64,000 bases of DNA. Origin: Bradyrhizobium sp. CSA112. Its GTDB lineage: Bacteria; Pseudomonadota; Alphaproteobacteria; Rhizobiales; Xanthobacteraceae. The notes under the pieces were generated by a model that saw only the letters and a program-made list of their open reading frames with translations, ran no database searches and was not told where the DNA came from. Both the position numbers and the translations under genes were made by a program. This document shows, piece by piece, positions 34,403-41,428 of this stretch. The stretch covers positions 248,001-312,000 of the forward strand of contig NZ_JAACFS010000001.1 in the NCBI RefSeq assembly GCF_029051645.1, given 5' to 3'. The stretch's first letter is position 1. Each line of letters opens with the position of its first letter.

Positions 34403-34475
34403 GAGCCAAAAGAATTCGATGTCCTGTGCAACAGAAGAACCAGTAGTCTCACGATAGGCTCGCCGGAAGGAATGC

Positions 34476-34703
34476 ATGAACAAGTTCGATCCTGACACGG
34501 TAGTGGCGATGCGAGCCGCGCTCGACGAAGTCTGCAGTCACATCCCCGCGGAGTCGATATCAGCCCGCAGATTTGTTGCTTCGCGTATTCTGGAGTGCGC
34601 CGGCCGCGGCGTGACCGATTTCGACGACCTTAGAACCGCCGGAAGGCGCGCGGTGCTCGATCGCTTTGCCAGCGTCGACGCGGCCAGGAGCATGCTGCGC
34701 TAA
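34476..34703 (+). CDS. Small conserved-looking hypothetical protein
   Basis: 75 residues from ATG 34476 with AAGGA upstream. Helical, balanced charge: DPDTVVAMRAALDEVCSHIP, then 'RRFVASRILECAGRGVTDFDDLRTAGR'. No motif assigned; soluble. Similar small proteins are common in Bradyrhizobium genomes (recollection, not checked). Confidence 0.65.
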   Translation: MNKFDPDTVVAMRAALDEVCSHIPAESISARRFVASRILECAGRGVTDFDDLRTAGRRAVLDRFASVDAARSMLR

Positions 34704-34791
34704 CCAATTGCTGGAGGTTCGGAACGGTGGGCCGCGCCCGGCCCGCGGCGCGTGTGCATGCCTCGCGGCGCGCTTTCAGGTATCCTTGCTT

Positions 34792-35007
34792 TCAGGTATT
34801 CTTGGCGCCAAGCGCAGTCTTGCTGCCGGCCTCGCGACCGGGCACGCTGACGTGGACCTCATGGCCCTGGCGGATCGCCAGCGACGCGGCAGCGACGGCC
34901 GCTTCGAAAGCCGCTTCCTTTGTGTCGTAGTCGTGCTGCGCGTTTCCGTCATGGAGGACCGTCCAGCCGTCCGGCTTGGAAACGATCATGTATTCGGCCA
35001 ATCCCAT
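34792..35007 (-). CDS. DUF2188-like small protein
   Basis: 71 residues from ATG 35007 with AGGAGG five bases upstream. 'YMIVSKPDGWTVLHDGNAQHDYDTKEAAFEAAVAAASLAIRQGHEVHVSVPG' follows the DUF2188 pattern (short beta strands, a helix in the middle, ending in a V-x-V/I strand). Function unknown. An EcfG-type promoter with a 17-bp spacer is directly upstream. Confidence 0.7.
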   Translation of the reverse strand: MGLAEYMIVSKPDGWTVLHDGNAQHDYDTKEAAFEAAVAAASLAIRQGHEVHVSVPGREAGSKTALGAKNT

Positions 35008-35034
35008 CGTTGCCTCCTTGCTGCGCGGAAAAGC

Positions 35035-35060
35035 AACGTTGAAACCCGTTCCCGGGTTCC
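35035..35060 (-). promoter_or_regulatory. EcfG promoter (17-bp spacer)
   Basis: Minus-strand GGAAC (35060-35056), 17-bp spacer, CGTT (35038-35035), ending 28 bp before the DUF2188-like gene start. Confidence 0.65.
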
Positions 35061-35138
35061 GATGGCCTGCCGCATGGTAAGGCGCAGGCCGTTCGCGTGC
35101 CGCTGCATTCGCTGACGATCCTGCTCGGACGGATAGAG

Positions 35139-35333
35139 TCAGGTTTTCGGTGGACGTCCACGTTTGGCGAACAGTACCCCCTGCATGTCAGCCGCGTTTT
35201 GGAGAAGGCCTGCGCGCTTTAGCGCCTCGCTTCGCGCAGGACCATGGGGCATGGCCCGCGCTTGCTCGAGTGCCGCCAGCGCCTCGATATGCAGATCCCG
35301 TTTGGGCTGGGTTTCGCGATTCTTCCTGTCCAT
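35139..35333 (-). CDS. Small hypothetical protein
   Basis: 64 residues from ATG 35333. Basic and helical: 'DLHIEALAALEQARAMPHGPARSEALKRAGLLQNAADMQG', ending in AKRGRPPKT, an AT-hook-like RGRPPK tail. The ribosome binding site is weak. No family assigned; the tail suggests possible nucleic-acid binding (inference). Confidence 0.55.
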   Translation of the reverse strand: MDRKNRETQPKRDLHIEALAALEQARAMPHGPARSEALKRAGLLQNAADMQGVLFAKRGRPPKT

Positions 35334-35385
35334 CCGAAAAGACTAGGAGGCGGGATTATCGTTTGTCTGTTCGGTGCCAGACGTT

Positions 35386-35436
35386 GGAACCCGCAGTCCA
35401 CCGATTCGTCAGGAACCAAATTGGATGCTGGCCGCT
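35386..35436 (+). promoter_or_regulatory. Two imperfect EcfG-type promoter candidates
   Basis: GGAAC-N16-CGTC at 35386-35410 and GGAAC-N16-CGCT at 35412-35436, each one base off the -10 consensus and both pointing at the gene starting at 35457. Confidence 0.35.
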
Positions 35437-35456
35437 TCCAATTCTGGAGGTGTCCA

Positions 35457-35627
35457 ATGAGCAAAGAAAAGCCCATCGAAAAGCCCATTGATGATCCGCG
35501 TCAGAAGACGGACTGGGGGTCGCACAAGCAGACCGACAAGCCCTGGAAAGGCAATCCGGAGAAGGAGCAGCGGTCCGGACCTTCAAAGCCTGACCTGGAA
35601 AAGTGGCATGAGACCAACACCCATTAG
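35457..35627 (+). CDS. Small hydrophilic hypothetical protein
   Basis: 56 residues from ATG 35457 with GGAGG eight bases upstream. Strongly charged, Lys/Pro/Asp-rich (EKPIEKPIDDPRQKTDWGSH), probably disordered; resembles stress-type hydrophilic peptides in composition only. Cotranscription with the next gene (33 bp) is likely. Confidence 0.6.
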   Translation: MSKEKPIEKPIDDPRQKTDWGSHKQTDKPWKGNPEKEQRSGPSKPDLEKWHETNTH

Positions 35628-35660
35628 CCGTGCGCAGCACGATGGATGGAGATATCGCGG

Positions 35661-35831
35661 ATGCTTGAAGAGAAACTGAAAGAAGCAATTGTTGCGGAGC
35701 TGAAGAGGCAGGCCGCGAATGATCCGCAATCGCTTAGCATCGAGGACTCCGAAGATCTCGTCGTCAAGGGCAAGATCGATTTGGACGATCTGGCGATGGT
35801 GATTGCGGGCGCCGTCGCAGGAGGACCGTAA
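35661..35831 (+). CDS. Small hypothetical protein
   Basis: 56 residues from ATG 35661, chosen because GGAG lies nine bases upstream; ATG 35646 would add five residues without a ribosome binding site. Helical: MLEEKLKEAIVAELKRQAAN, then 'DSEDLVVKGKIDLDDLAMVIAGAVAGGP'. No family recognised. Confidence 0.6.
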   Translation: MLEEKLKEAIVAELKRQAANDPQSLSIEDSEDLVVKGKIDLDDLAMVIAGAVAGGP

Positions 35832-35853
35832 AATCCTCCGCCAGGCTGAATCA

Positions 35854-35878
35854 GGAACAGAGATTGCCGCCGGACGTT
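35854..35878 (+). promoter_or_regulatory. EcfG promoter, exact consensus
   Basis: GGAAC (35854-35858), 16-bp spacer, CGTT (35875-35878), 25 bp before the gene starting at 35904. Confidence 0.75.
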
Positions 35879-35903
35879 CTTCCCAAAATGGTTGGACGTA
35901 AAG

Positions 35904-36140
35904 ATGACGGAACCGCTGCCCCTGCTGATAGAGAGCTCGATTGAAATCGCCTGGGACTATCTCGAGCGTACCGGGGAGCTAGGCGACGCGATGGTGGCCG
36001 GCCGCTTCCTCAGCGATACGATAGAGTTGATGGTGCGTCGTGGCGAGCGGCGGCGGTTGATGCTGGCCAACAAGGCAATCGCGGCTTATCAGCAGTTCAG
36101 GCGGCAGCAGTCCGAACATCCGGTGCTGGCCTCGGCCTGA
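35904..36140 (+). CDS. Small hypothetical protein, EcfG-type promoter
   Basis: 78 residues from ATG 35904. All-helical look: 'LLIESSIEIAWDYLERTGELGDAMVAGRFLSDTIELMVRRGERRRLMLANKAIAAYQQF'. The composition suggests a small soluble helical bundle. No family assigned. The exact EcfG promoter upstream supports both the start and stress-dependent expression. Confidence 0.7.
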   Translation: MTEPLPLLIESSIEIAWDYLERTGELGDAMVAGRFLSDTIELMVRRGERRRLMLANKAIAAYQQFRRQQSEHPVLASA

Positions 36141-36186
36141 CGGCGGTTCCCTTGAGCGTACGGCTGCCGATTTTTCCTGCAGGACG

Positions 36187-36355
36187 GCATGGCGCGAACC
36201 GTGGAGGCGTGCGCCGGCAAGCTCGACGGTGAGAGAGATGCAGGAGGAGCTTCGTCACAAGGTCTCGAAGGTTCAACGACTGTTCGAGCTCTACGTGAGC
36301 CCCGCTGCGATCATGGAAAAAATCGTCTTCTTCACCGGCGTCTATGATCGTCAAG
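36187..36355 (+). pseudogene. Remnant of a NudK-type NUDIX hydrolase
   Basis: One frame reads VEACAGKLDGERDA, matching the start of the NUDIX box region of NudK-like enzymes (E-x-C-A-G-x-L-D). After a shift, another frame reads LFELYVSPAAIMEKIVFFTG, matching 'F-E-x-Y-x-S-P-G-x-x-x-E-K-x-x-x-F'. The Nudix box Glu helix (REEUEE) between them is lost. A decayed, non-functional fragment. Confidence 0.65.
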
Positions 36356-36662
36356 TCTGGTCCGGCACCGCTTCGAGGGCGTCCAGCTTTACCAGATAGG
36401 CCAGCAGCAAGTCTTCCTGTGGTTGCCCGGCATCCCGCACTGCTTCCCGATAAACGGCAATTTCGCCCTCGGTCGAGCGTCGAGCCCGCAGCCGCGCCTT
36501 GCCATCCCATAGAGGTGCGCCGTTCGACGTCAAGCCGGCGATATCACGGCGCAGCCAATGCTCGTGGCAGAGTTGTTGGGATTCGCGCAAGTTCTTGGCT
36601 TCGAAGGCAAGGATGGGCCTTCCGCCAATATCCAGAGTGAAAATCGCAGGCAGCAGCATCAT
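36351..36662 (-). CDS. Small hypothetical protein
   Basis: 103 residues from ATG 36662. 'FTLDIGGRPILAFEAKNLRESQQLCHEHWLRRDIAGLTSNGAPLWDG' reads as a compact soluble domain, followed by 'STEGEIAVYREAVRDAGQPQEDLLLAYLVKLD'. No family recognised. ATG overlaps the stop of the upstream 37-residue membrane peptide (ATGA), so the two are probably translationally coupled. Confidence 0.6.
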   Translation of the reverse strand: MMLLPAIFTLDIGGRPILAFEAKNLRESQQLCHEHWLRRDIAGLTSNGAPLWDGKARLRARRSTEGEIAVYREAVRDAGQPQEDLLLAYLVKLDALEAVPDQT

Positions 36663-36772
36663 TCGACCCACGCCATATATCTGATGACCATGAAGAGGCC
36701 GGCAGCGCCGACGGCGATAAGGGCGCAGGACATTCCGATTCGCATCGCAATCAGAATGAGAGTTAGATTCAT
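36659..36772 (-). CDS. 37-residue single-span membrane peptide
   Basis: ATG 36772; the product begins MNLTLILIAMRIGMSCALIA and is almost entirely one membrane helix, ending VIRYMAWVE. Its stop overlaps the start of the next minus-strand gene as ATGA. The ribosome binding site is weak, but the overlap and clean hydrophobic profile favour a real microprotein. Confidence 0.5.
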   Translation of the reverse strand: MNLTLILIAMRIGMSCALIAVGAAGLFMVIRYMAWVE

Positions 36773-37172
36773 GCCTGTGGCCTGACGTTACCCGCTACAG
36801 GGTGGCCGATGCCCAAGACGACGTTCCTCAATCGCATTCGGGGCGGGCATCTGACGCCGGCGCGGACATTCGAAGACAAAAAAGCATCTTACCTCGCTGC
36901 AAAAATTAGCTCGTAACCGGGGTATCGTCTGTCCGATCCCTGACACATCGCTTCCGGAAACATAGTTCGAAACGGGCATCGCTTTCCGGTGGGACATCTC
37001 CGCAGCGAGCTGGGCCAGGCCCTTTCGGATCGAAGCGGCAACGTGAGTCTTTGAATACCGGATCAGCAAGATGGCGAAGAAGATCCGGCAAGAAAGTAAA
37101 GAGCGGGAACAGGCGATCGCGATCGGCCTGTCCGGAGGGCGCCAAGGTGCCAAAGAAGCGTTCGGAGAAATC
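36773..37172. other. 400 bp without a confident gene
   Basis: A 35-codon plus-strand frame (36809-36916, MPKTTFLNRIRGGHLTPART...) and a plus-strand frame from 37071 are open, but neither has a convincing ribosome binding site. The second runs antisense to the better supported gene at 37173-37328. No RNA gene or repeat recognised. Confidence 0.4.
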
Positions 37173-37328
37173 CTAGTCCGATCTGGCCAGATCGACGGCC
37201 GGATAGGCGACCATCCAGTCGTCAAGCAAGTCATCCCCGAAATCATCGAGCGCGCGAAGCCGATAGCGCTCGGGATTGCGGGACGGCAAGATCTTTCGGT
37301 TGCGAGGGAATGTTGGCTTTCGTGTCAT
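37173..37328 (-). CDS. 51-residue hypothetical protein, EcfG-type promoter
   Basis: ATG 37328; MTRKPTFPRNRKILPSRNPE, then an acidic C-terminal part with 'RALDDFGDDLLDDWMVAYPAVDLARSD'. The longer upstream start (37421) lies before the predicted transcription start, so 37328 is chosen. The EcfG-type promoter at 37382-37407 supports this strand. No family recognised. Confidence 0.5.
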   Translation of the reverse strand: MTRKPTFPRNRKILPSRNPERYRLRALDDFGDDLLDDWMVAYPAVDLARSD

Positions 37329-37381
37329 CGCTCGTCGCCGCTCCGTCGGCGTCCCCCCGTCCGTGGTGGGATGAGCATTAG

Positions 37382-37407
37382 AACGGCGAGCGAATGATCG
37401 AGGTTCC
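37382..37407 (-). promoter_or_regulatory. EcfG promoter (17-bp spacer)
   Basis: Minus-strand GGAAC (37407-37403), 17-bp spacer, CGTT (37385-37382), 53 bp before the start at 37328. Confidence 0.6.
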
Positions 37408-37427
37408 CAGACCTCGCACAAAATGGA

Positions 37428-37682
37428 CTAGGCCAGCGGCGGCTGACCGTTGGAGGCGGAAACGCCGCCATCCACGGCTACATTTGCGCCGGTTACGAAG
37501 CTGGCGTCGGCGCTGGCGAGAAACGCAATGACGGCCGCGACTTCATGCGGCTCGCAAACTCGTCCGAGCGGAATTCGCTCCCGGAACTTTGCCAGCAGTT
37601 CCTCGTCCTCCATCATATCGGAGGTCATGCCGGTCCGGGTCAGGCCGGCAAAGCGTTTGATGGCCGCCGATCTACGACAGAA
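37428..37682 (-). pseudogene. 3' fragment of a short-chain dehydrogenase gene
   Basis: The frame carries the SDR C-terminal region: 'GLTRTGMTSDMMEDEELLAKF', 'PLGRVCEPHEVAAVIAFLAS', 'FVTGANVAVDGGVSASNG'. The Rossmann fold, Ser and Tyr-x-x-x-Lys catalytic parts are absent; an in-frame TGA occurs just upstream (37683-37685). A truncated SDR, probably not functional. Confidence 0.8.
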
Positions 37683-37706
37683 TCATTCGACCGGGCTTTC
37701 CGCAGA

Positions 37707-38138
37707 TCAAACTTGTGCATGCTGCCCGCCGGGGCGTGAAATTCCGCTCAACGCCGCGCCCGTGCCGTTGCCGCCTTGCACCCGCGCGATGTCGCCCAGC
37801 GCAATGATGCCGACGAGTCGCTTGGCGCGATTGAGCACCGGCAGGCGACGGACTTGAATGTCACCCATGTTCGCGCTCACTTCGTCGAGATCCTGATCTT
37901 CGTAGCAATATTTGACGTCGGCCGTCATCACGTCGCCGACTCGTCCTTCCGGTCCTCGGCCCTTGCCGATACCGCGGATGGCGATATCGCGATCGGAGAT
38001 CATGCCGACCAGGCGTTCATTATCGGTCACTGGCAGCAGCCCGACACCGAGCGCCGCCATGGCCTGCGCGGCGTCCTTTAACGTATCGTCGGGAGTGCAG
38101 AGTTGGACCTCAGGGGTCATCGCATCGGAAACTTTCAT
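37707..38138 (-). CDS. Tandem CBS-domain protein
   Basis: 143 residues from ATG 38138 (GGAGAGG upstream). Two CBS motifs: KVSDAMTPEVQLCTPDDTLK to 'GVGLLPVTDNERLVGMISDRDIAIRGIG', and 'VGDVMTADVKYCYEDQDLDEVSANM' to 'RRLPVLNRAKRLVGIIALGDIAR'. Such stand-alone Bateman modules bind adenine nucleotides and are often stress-induced. An EcfG-like site with one mismatch lies upstream. No partner domain. Confidence 0.9.
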   Translation of the reverse strand: MKVSDAMTPEVQLCTPDDTLKDAAQAMAALGVGLLPVTDNERLVGMISDRDIAIRGIGKGRGPEGRVGDVMTADVKYCYEDQDLDEVSANMGDIQVRRLPVLNRAKRLVGIIALGDIARVQGGNGTGAALSGISRPGGQHAQV

Positions 38139-38173
38139 GTGAGCCTCTCCGTTTGCCGGCTGTTTCATCCGCT

Positions 38174-38198
38174 AACAGGCGTCTCGCATCGCCGTTCC
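38174..38198 (-). promoter_or_regulatory. EcfG-type promoter candidate (one mismatch)
   Basis: Minus-strand GGAAC (38198-38194), 16-bp spacer, TGTT (38177-38174; consensus CGTT), 35 bp before the CBS-protein start. Confidence 0.45.
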
Positions 38199-38270
38199 CG
38201 AAGTCAAATGAAATAGTCCCGGCTCCGGGGGAGAGACCTCAGACTGAGCCGAAGTCTCTCCCCAATTGTC

Positions 38271-38597
38271 CTACCAGCGGTCGTTGTCCACGCCGACGCC
38301 CACGCTCACGCCAGGTGCGCGGAAGCCAACGCCGGCTCGCGGCCCGTCATCCCAGTCGCGATAGCGGCGACGCTCGATGTATCGTTCGCGCGGCGCATAG
38401 GCGTAGGAGTCGCGTACGATCACGCGGCTGCGGCCGCGCGTGCGATAGCAGCGTCCATCGTCGTCACAGACCATGCGGACCTGTTGGATCAGGTCGGAGT
38501 TTGTATATTCGTTCTCACTGTAGACATCAGTCGCATTTGCGCTGCCGGTCAGGAGCGCGCCCGCGCCGGCCAACAGGCCGATTGCAATCTTCCTCAT
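38271..38597 (-). CDS. Secreted Arg/Tyr-rich small protein
   Basis: 108 residues from ATG 38597 with AGGAGG upstream. Signal peptide about 1-22 (IGLLAGAGALLTGSANA). The mature part has one Cys pair (VCDDDGRCY), an Arg/Tyr-rich segment (YAPRERYIERRRYRDWDDG) and a Gly/Val tail. Family unknown; this kind of periplasmic basic protein is common in Bradyrhizobium. A weak GGAAC-N16-CTTT lies upstream (38634-38658, minus strand). Confidence 0.7.
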   Translation of the reverse strand: MRKIAIGLLAGAGALLTGSANATDVYSENEYTNSDLIQQVRMVCDDDGRCYRTRGRSRVIVRDSYAYAPRERYIERRRYRDWDDGPRAGVGFRAPGVSVGVGVDNDRW

Positions 38598-39067
38598 AAA
38601 GTTCCTCCTGGTTCGAATGCTGCCCTCGTGGCCAAAGCATCGCACCCGCTTTGGTTCCGGTTTTGGAAAGCGGCCAGGACGAAGTTCCACAAAACGCGTC
38701 CCCCGAGCGGGGAACGGCGCAGAGTTCAAACAGAGCCGAGCGACGCCCCACGGGTTGCGGCACTGTGTTTGCGTCGGGCACTGGTTGTAGAACTGCGGCG
38801 AGATCAGGTCACTTCTGACGTGGTCTATCGCCCCGGCTGCGTGAATATCTTTACATCGAGCGTGACGATCGGAGCTATATTATCAAGCCGGGCGAACGTC
38901 GGATCGTCGAGGAAATCGACGACTGATATTATGGAAGTGAGGAGAAGGGGGCTGCAGTCCCGCTATTTGATTCAAAGATGTGGAGCCGAACTGCTTGCAA
39001 GCTTTCATCGTCCCGCAGGCAACTTTCGTCGCAGTTCATGCGTTGGGGGCCACATGGAGCAGCAATA
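38598..39067. other. 470-bp gene-free stretch with a DUF1236-like scar
   Basis: No complete gene. It contains the DUF1236-like fragment at 38837-38926 described separately, the 5' region of the minus-strand secreted protein and the leader of the host-attachment gene. Nothing else recognised. Confidence 0.5.
38837..38926 (+). pseudogene. DUF1236-like C-terminal remnant
   Basis: 29 residues, core YLYIERDDRSYIIKPGERRI, ending VEEIDD, match the end of DUF1236 proteins (compare the tail of the gene at 2830: 'YRYAVINDRRVIVEPRTRRVV'). A stop occurs a few codons upstream and no signal peptide or N-terminal part is in frame. Confidence 0.4.
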
Positions 39068-39523
39068 ATGGCCACTGAAGCGAAACCCCGCATTTCTCAC
39101 AACGCGCTCGTTCTCATTGGAGATGGACAAAAGGCTCTCTTTCTACGCAATAAAGGCACCCCGCAACGGCTCAACCTACAGGTGGAGCAAATCCTCGAGC
39201 AGGACAACCCGGCAACACGCGAACAGGGAACTGATCGTCCCGGGCGGTCCATCCAGAGCGTCGGCACGGCTAGAAGCGCGATGGAGCAGGCCGACTGGCA
39301 CTATATCGCAGAAGAGCGGTTCGCCGGCACCATTGCCGAAGCGCTCTATCGCCTTGCCCATGGCAACCGCTTCGACAAGCTGGTCGTCGTTGCGCCTGCG
39401 AAAGTGCTCGGCAATCTCCGGCAGGCATTTCATGCCGAAGTGACGGAGCGGATCGTCGGCGAAATTCCGAAGGCATTAACTTCCCATCCTATCCCCGATA
39501 TCGAAAGGCTCATGGCGGCCTAG
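39068..39523 (+). CDS. Host attachment family protein
   Basis: 151 residues. 'HNALVLIGDGQKALFLRNKGTPQRLNLQ' at the N-terminus, 'RSIQSVGTARSAMEQADWHYIAEERFAGTIAEALYRLAHGNRFDKLVVVAPAKVLGNLRQAF' in the middle, ending 'IPKALTSHPIPDIERLM': the pattern of the 'protein required for attachment to host cells' family (pfam Host_attach), related to RNase-E-associated baeRF folds. ATG 39068 with GGAG upstream. The real biochemical function is uncertain. Confidence 0.85.
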   Translation: MATEAKPRISHNALVLIGDGQKALFLRNKGTPQRLNLQVEQILEQDNPATREQGTDRPGRSIQSVGTARSAMEQADWHYIAEERFAGTIAEALYRLAHGNRFDKLVVVAPAKVLGNLRQAFHAEVTERIVGEIPKALTSHPIPDIERLMAA

Positions 39524-39566
39524 CGCCTACCGCTGCAGCAACCCGCGACGGCCAGCTTGCATCAAG

Positions 39567-41102
39567 TCAGGTTACCGGGCCCGGATTGAACAGCGCGAGT
39601 GCGTTGGTCAGCTTCCAGTGCTCGGCCCAGGTTTCGCGACCGCTCGCGACGTCGAGAATGAGACGGAAGATTTCCCAGCCCACGTCTTCGATCGTCGCAT
39701 CGCCGGTTGCGATACTGCCGGCGTCAACGTCGATCAGGTCGTGCCAGCGTTGCTTGAGTTCGCTGCGGGTCGAGACCTTGATAACTGGCACGGCGGCAAG
39801 CCCATAGGGTGTTCCGCGGCCGGTGGTGAACACGTGCAGCGTCATGCCCGAGGCAAGTTGCAGCGTGCCACAGACGAAATCGCTGGCCGGAGTTGCCGCG
39901 AAAATCAGGCCTTTTTGACTGACGCGCTCACCCGGCGCGAGCACGCCTGCGATCGGGCTGGTGCCGGACTTGATGACCGAACCCATCGCCTTCTCGACGA
40001 TGTTGGAGAGGCCGCCCTTCTTGTTGCCCGGCGTGGTGTTGGCGCTGCGGTCGGCCTCGCCGCCGGCGAGGTAGCGGTCATACCAGGCCATCTCGCGTAC
40101 CAGCGCGTCCGCAATCTCCTGGTTTGCCGCGCGCGGCGTCAGGAGATGGATGGCGTCGCGCACTTCCGTGACTTCGGAAAACATCACGGTGGCGCCGGCG
40201 CGGACCAGAAGATCTGCGGCGAAGCCCAGCGCCGGATTGGCTGTTACCCCGGAGAATGCATCGCTGCCGCCGCATTGCATGCCGACCACCAGCGCCGAGG
40301 CCGGGCAGGGTTCGCGGCGCCGCTGGTTCAATACCTTGAGGCGCGCGTCGGCCATCTGCACGATGTTCTCGACGATTTCGCCGAAGCCGGTGAGGCCCTC
40401 GTCCTGCATGCGCATGATTTCGTCGTCGGCGCTCATGCCCTCTGGCAGCAACAGTTCAGGTTGAAGCTTCTCGCAACCGAGGCCGACGATCATCACCTCG
40501 CCGCCGAAATTCGGATTGCGGGCAAGGTTCTGCAGCGTGCGGATCGGCACCGCGGCGCCCGGCGCATTGATCGCGACCCCGCAGCCATAGGCATGCGTGA
40601 CCGCCACCACGTCGTCGACGTTGGGATATTTCGGCAACAGCTCCTTGCGGATCCGGTCGAGTGCGAACTCGACCGTGCCGGCGACGCATTGCACGCTGGT
40701 CGAGATCGCGAGGATGTTGCGGGTGCCGACCGAACCGTCGGCATTGCGATAGCCTTCGAAAGTATAGCCTTCCAGCGGCGGCAGCCTGATCGCATCACCG
40801 TTCGGCCTCGGCAGATTTTCGAATGACGGCGCGTCGGGCATCTGCACCAGCGATTCCCTGACCCAGCTACCCCTCGCGATCGGCGCTGCGGCATGGCCGA
40901 TGACCTCGCCGTAACGGCGAATGACTTCACCCTCGTTGATGTCGGTGAGGGCAACCTTGTGTCCCTGCGGAATCTGCTCGATCAGCCGCAACCGGCAGGC
41001 AAATTCGGCACCCGGGTGCAGACCTCCGCGATTCGCGACGATCGCGACGTTATCGTCCGCATGCATGCGGATGTAGAGCGGTTTCGCGGTGACGGGCTGC
41101 AT
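39567..41102 (-). CDS. garD: Galactarate dehydratase
   Basis: 511 residues of the UxaA/GarD family; dehydrates galactarate to 5-dehydro-4-deoxyglucarate. The N-terminal SAF domain ('[20 protein letters not shown]', '[26 protein letters not shown]') is followed by the catalytic part with '[10 protein letters not shown]', '[10 protein letters not shown]', '[12 protein letters not shown]', '[12 protein letters not shown]' and the GarD-specific end [12 protein letters not shown] 41102 has AAGGA upstream; the open frame reaches 41174 without a better start. Its product is the substrate of the KdgD at 54002, linking the two ends of this region. Confidence 0.9.
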   Translation of the reverse strand: MQPVTAKPLYIRMHADDNVAIVANRGGLHPGAEFACRLRLIEQIPQGHKVALTDINEGEVIRRYGEVIGHAAAPIARGSWVRESLVQMPDAPSFENLPRPNGDAIRLPPLEGYTFEGYRNADGSVGTRNILAISTSVQCVAGTVEFALDRIRKELLPKYPNVDDVVAVTHAYGCGVAINAPGAAVPIRTLQNLARNPNFGGEVMIVGLGCEKLQPELLLPEGMSADDEIMRMQDEGLTGFGEIVENIVQMADARLKVLNQRRREPCPASALVVGMQCGGSDAFSGVTANPALGFAADLLVRAGATVMFSEVTEVRDAIHLLTPRAANQEIADALVREMAWYDRYLAGGEADRSANTTPGNKKGGLSNIVEKAMGSVIKSGTSPIAGVLAPGERVSQKGLIFAATPASDFVCGTLQLASGMTLHVFTTGRGTPYGLAAVPVIKVSTRSELKQRWHDLIDVDAGSIATGDATIEDVGWEIFRLILDVASGRETWAEHWKLTNALALFNPGPVT

Positions 41103-41287
41103 GTCGAATCCTTGTTCACTGGCGGCATCAGACAACGCGTAGCGGCGCTGCATGATCGAGGCAATCAAGGTCAAACCACGCCTGTGATCAAGCGGCCTTC
41201 GGGGAAGTAGCCGGCGGCTACGCGCTCGATATCCGGCCGTATGGGGGAATTAATCCTGGCTTGGCGACGGCGTCAGCCGGAACCGAT

Positions 41288-41310
41288 TAGTCAAATAATA
41301 TTACTAGTCA
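41288..41310. promoter_or_regulatory. TAGTCA direct repeat with central TAATATTA palindrome
   Basis: TAGTCA occurs at 41288-41293 and 41305-41310 (17-bp period), flanking the palindrome TAATATTA (41296-41303). It lies in the 326-bp region between divergent garD and the sugar importer, so it is a possible operator for the GntR regulator at 46027. Evidence is positional only. Confidence 0.3.
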
Positions 41311-41428
41311 GGGCCGATCTTCCGTGAAATATTGCCCACGCTGCCGCCAATGGACAGCTCAAAAGGTGCCTCGATACCGAATTCGGGCATGCAGGCACCC
41401 TGAACAACATTTTGGGAGAACGCGCCTC

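Noticed and set aside
37071..37397. Plus-strand 108-residue frame (MAKKIRQ...)
   Set aside because: No ribosome binding site, a Ser/Arg-rich second half, and antisense to a gene with an EcfG promoter.
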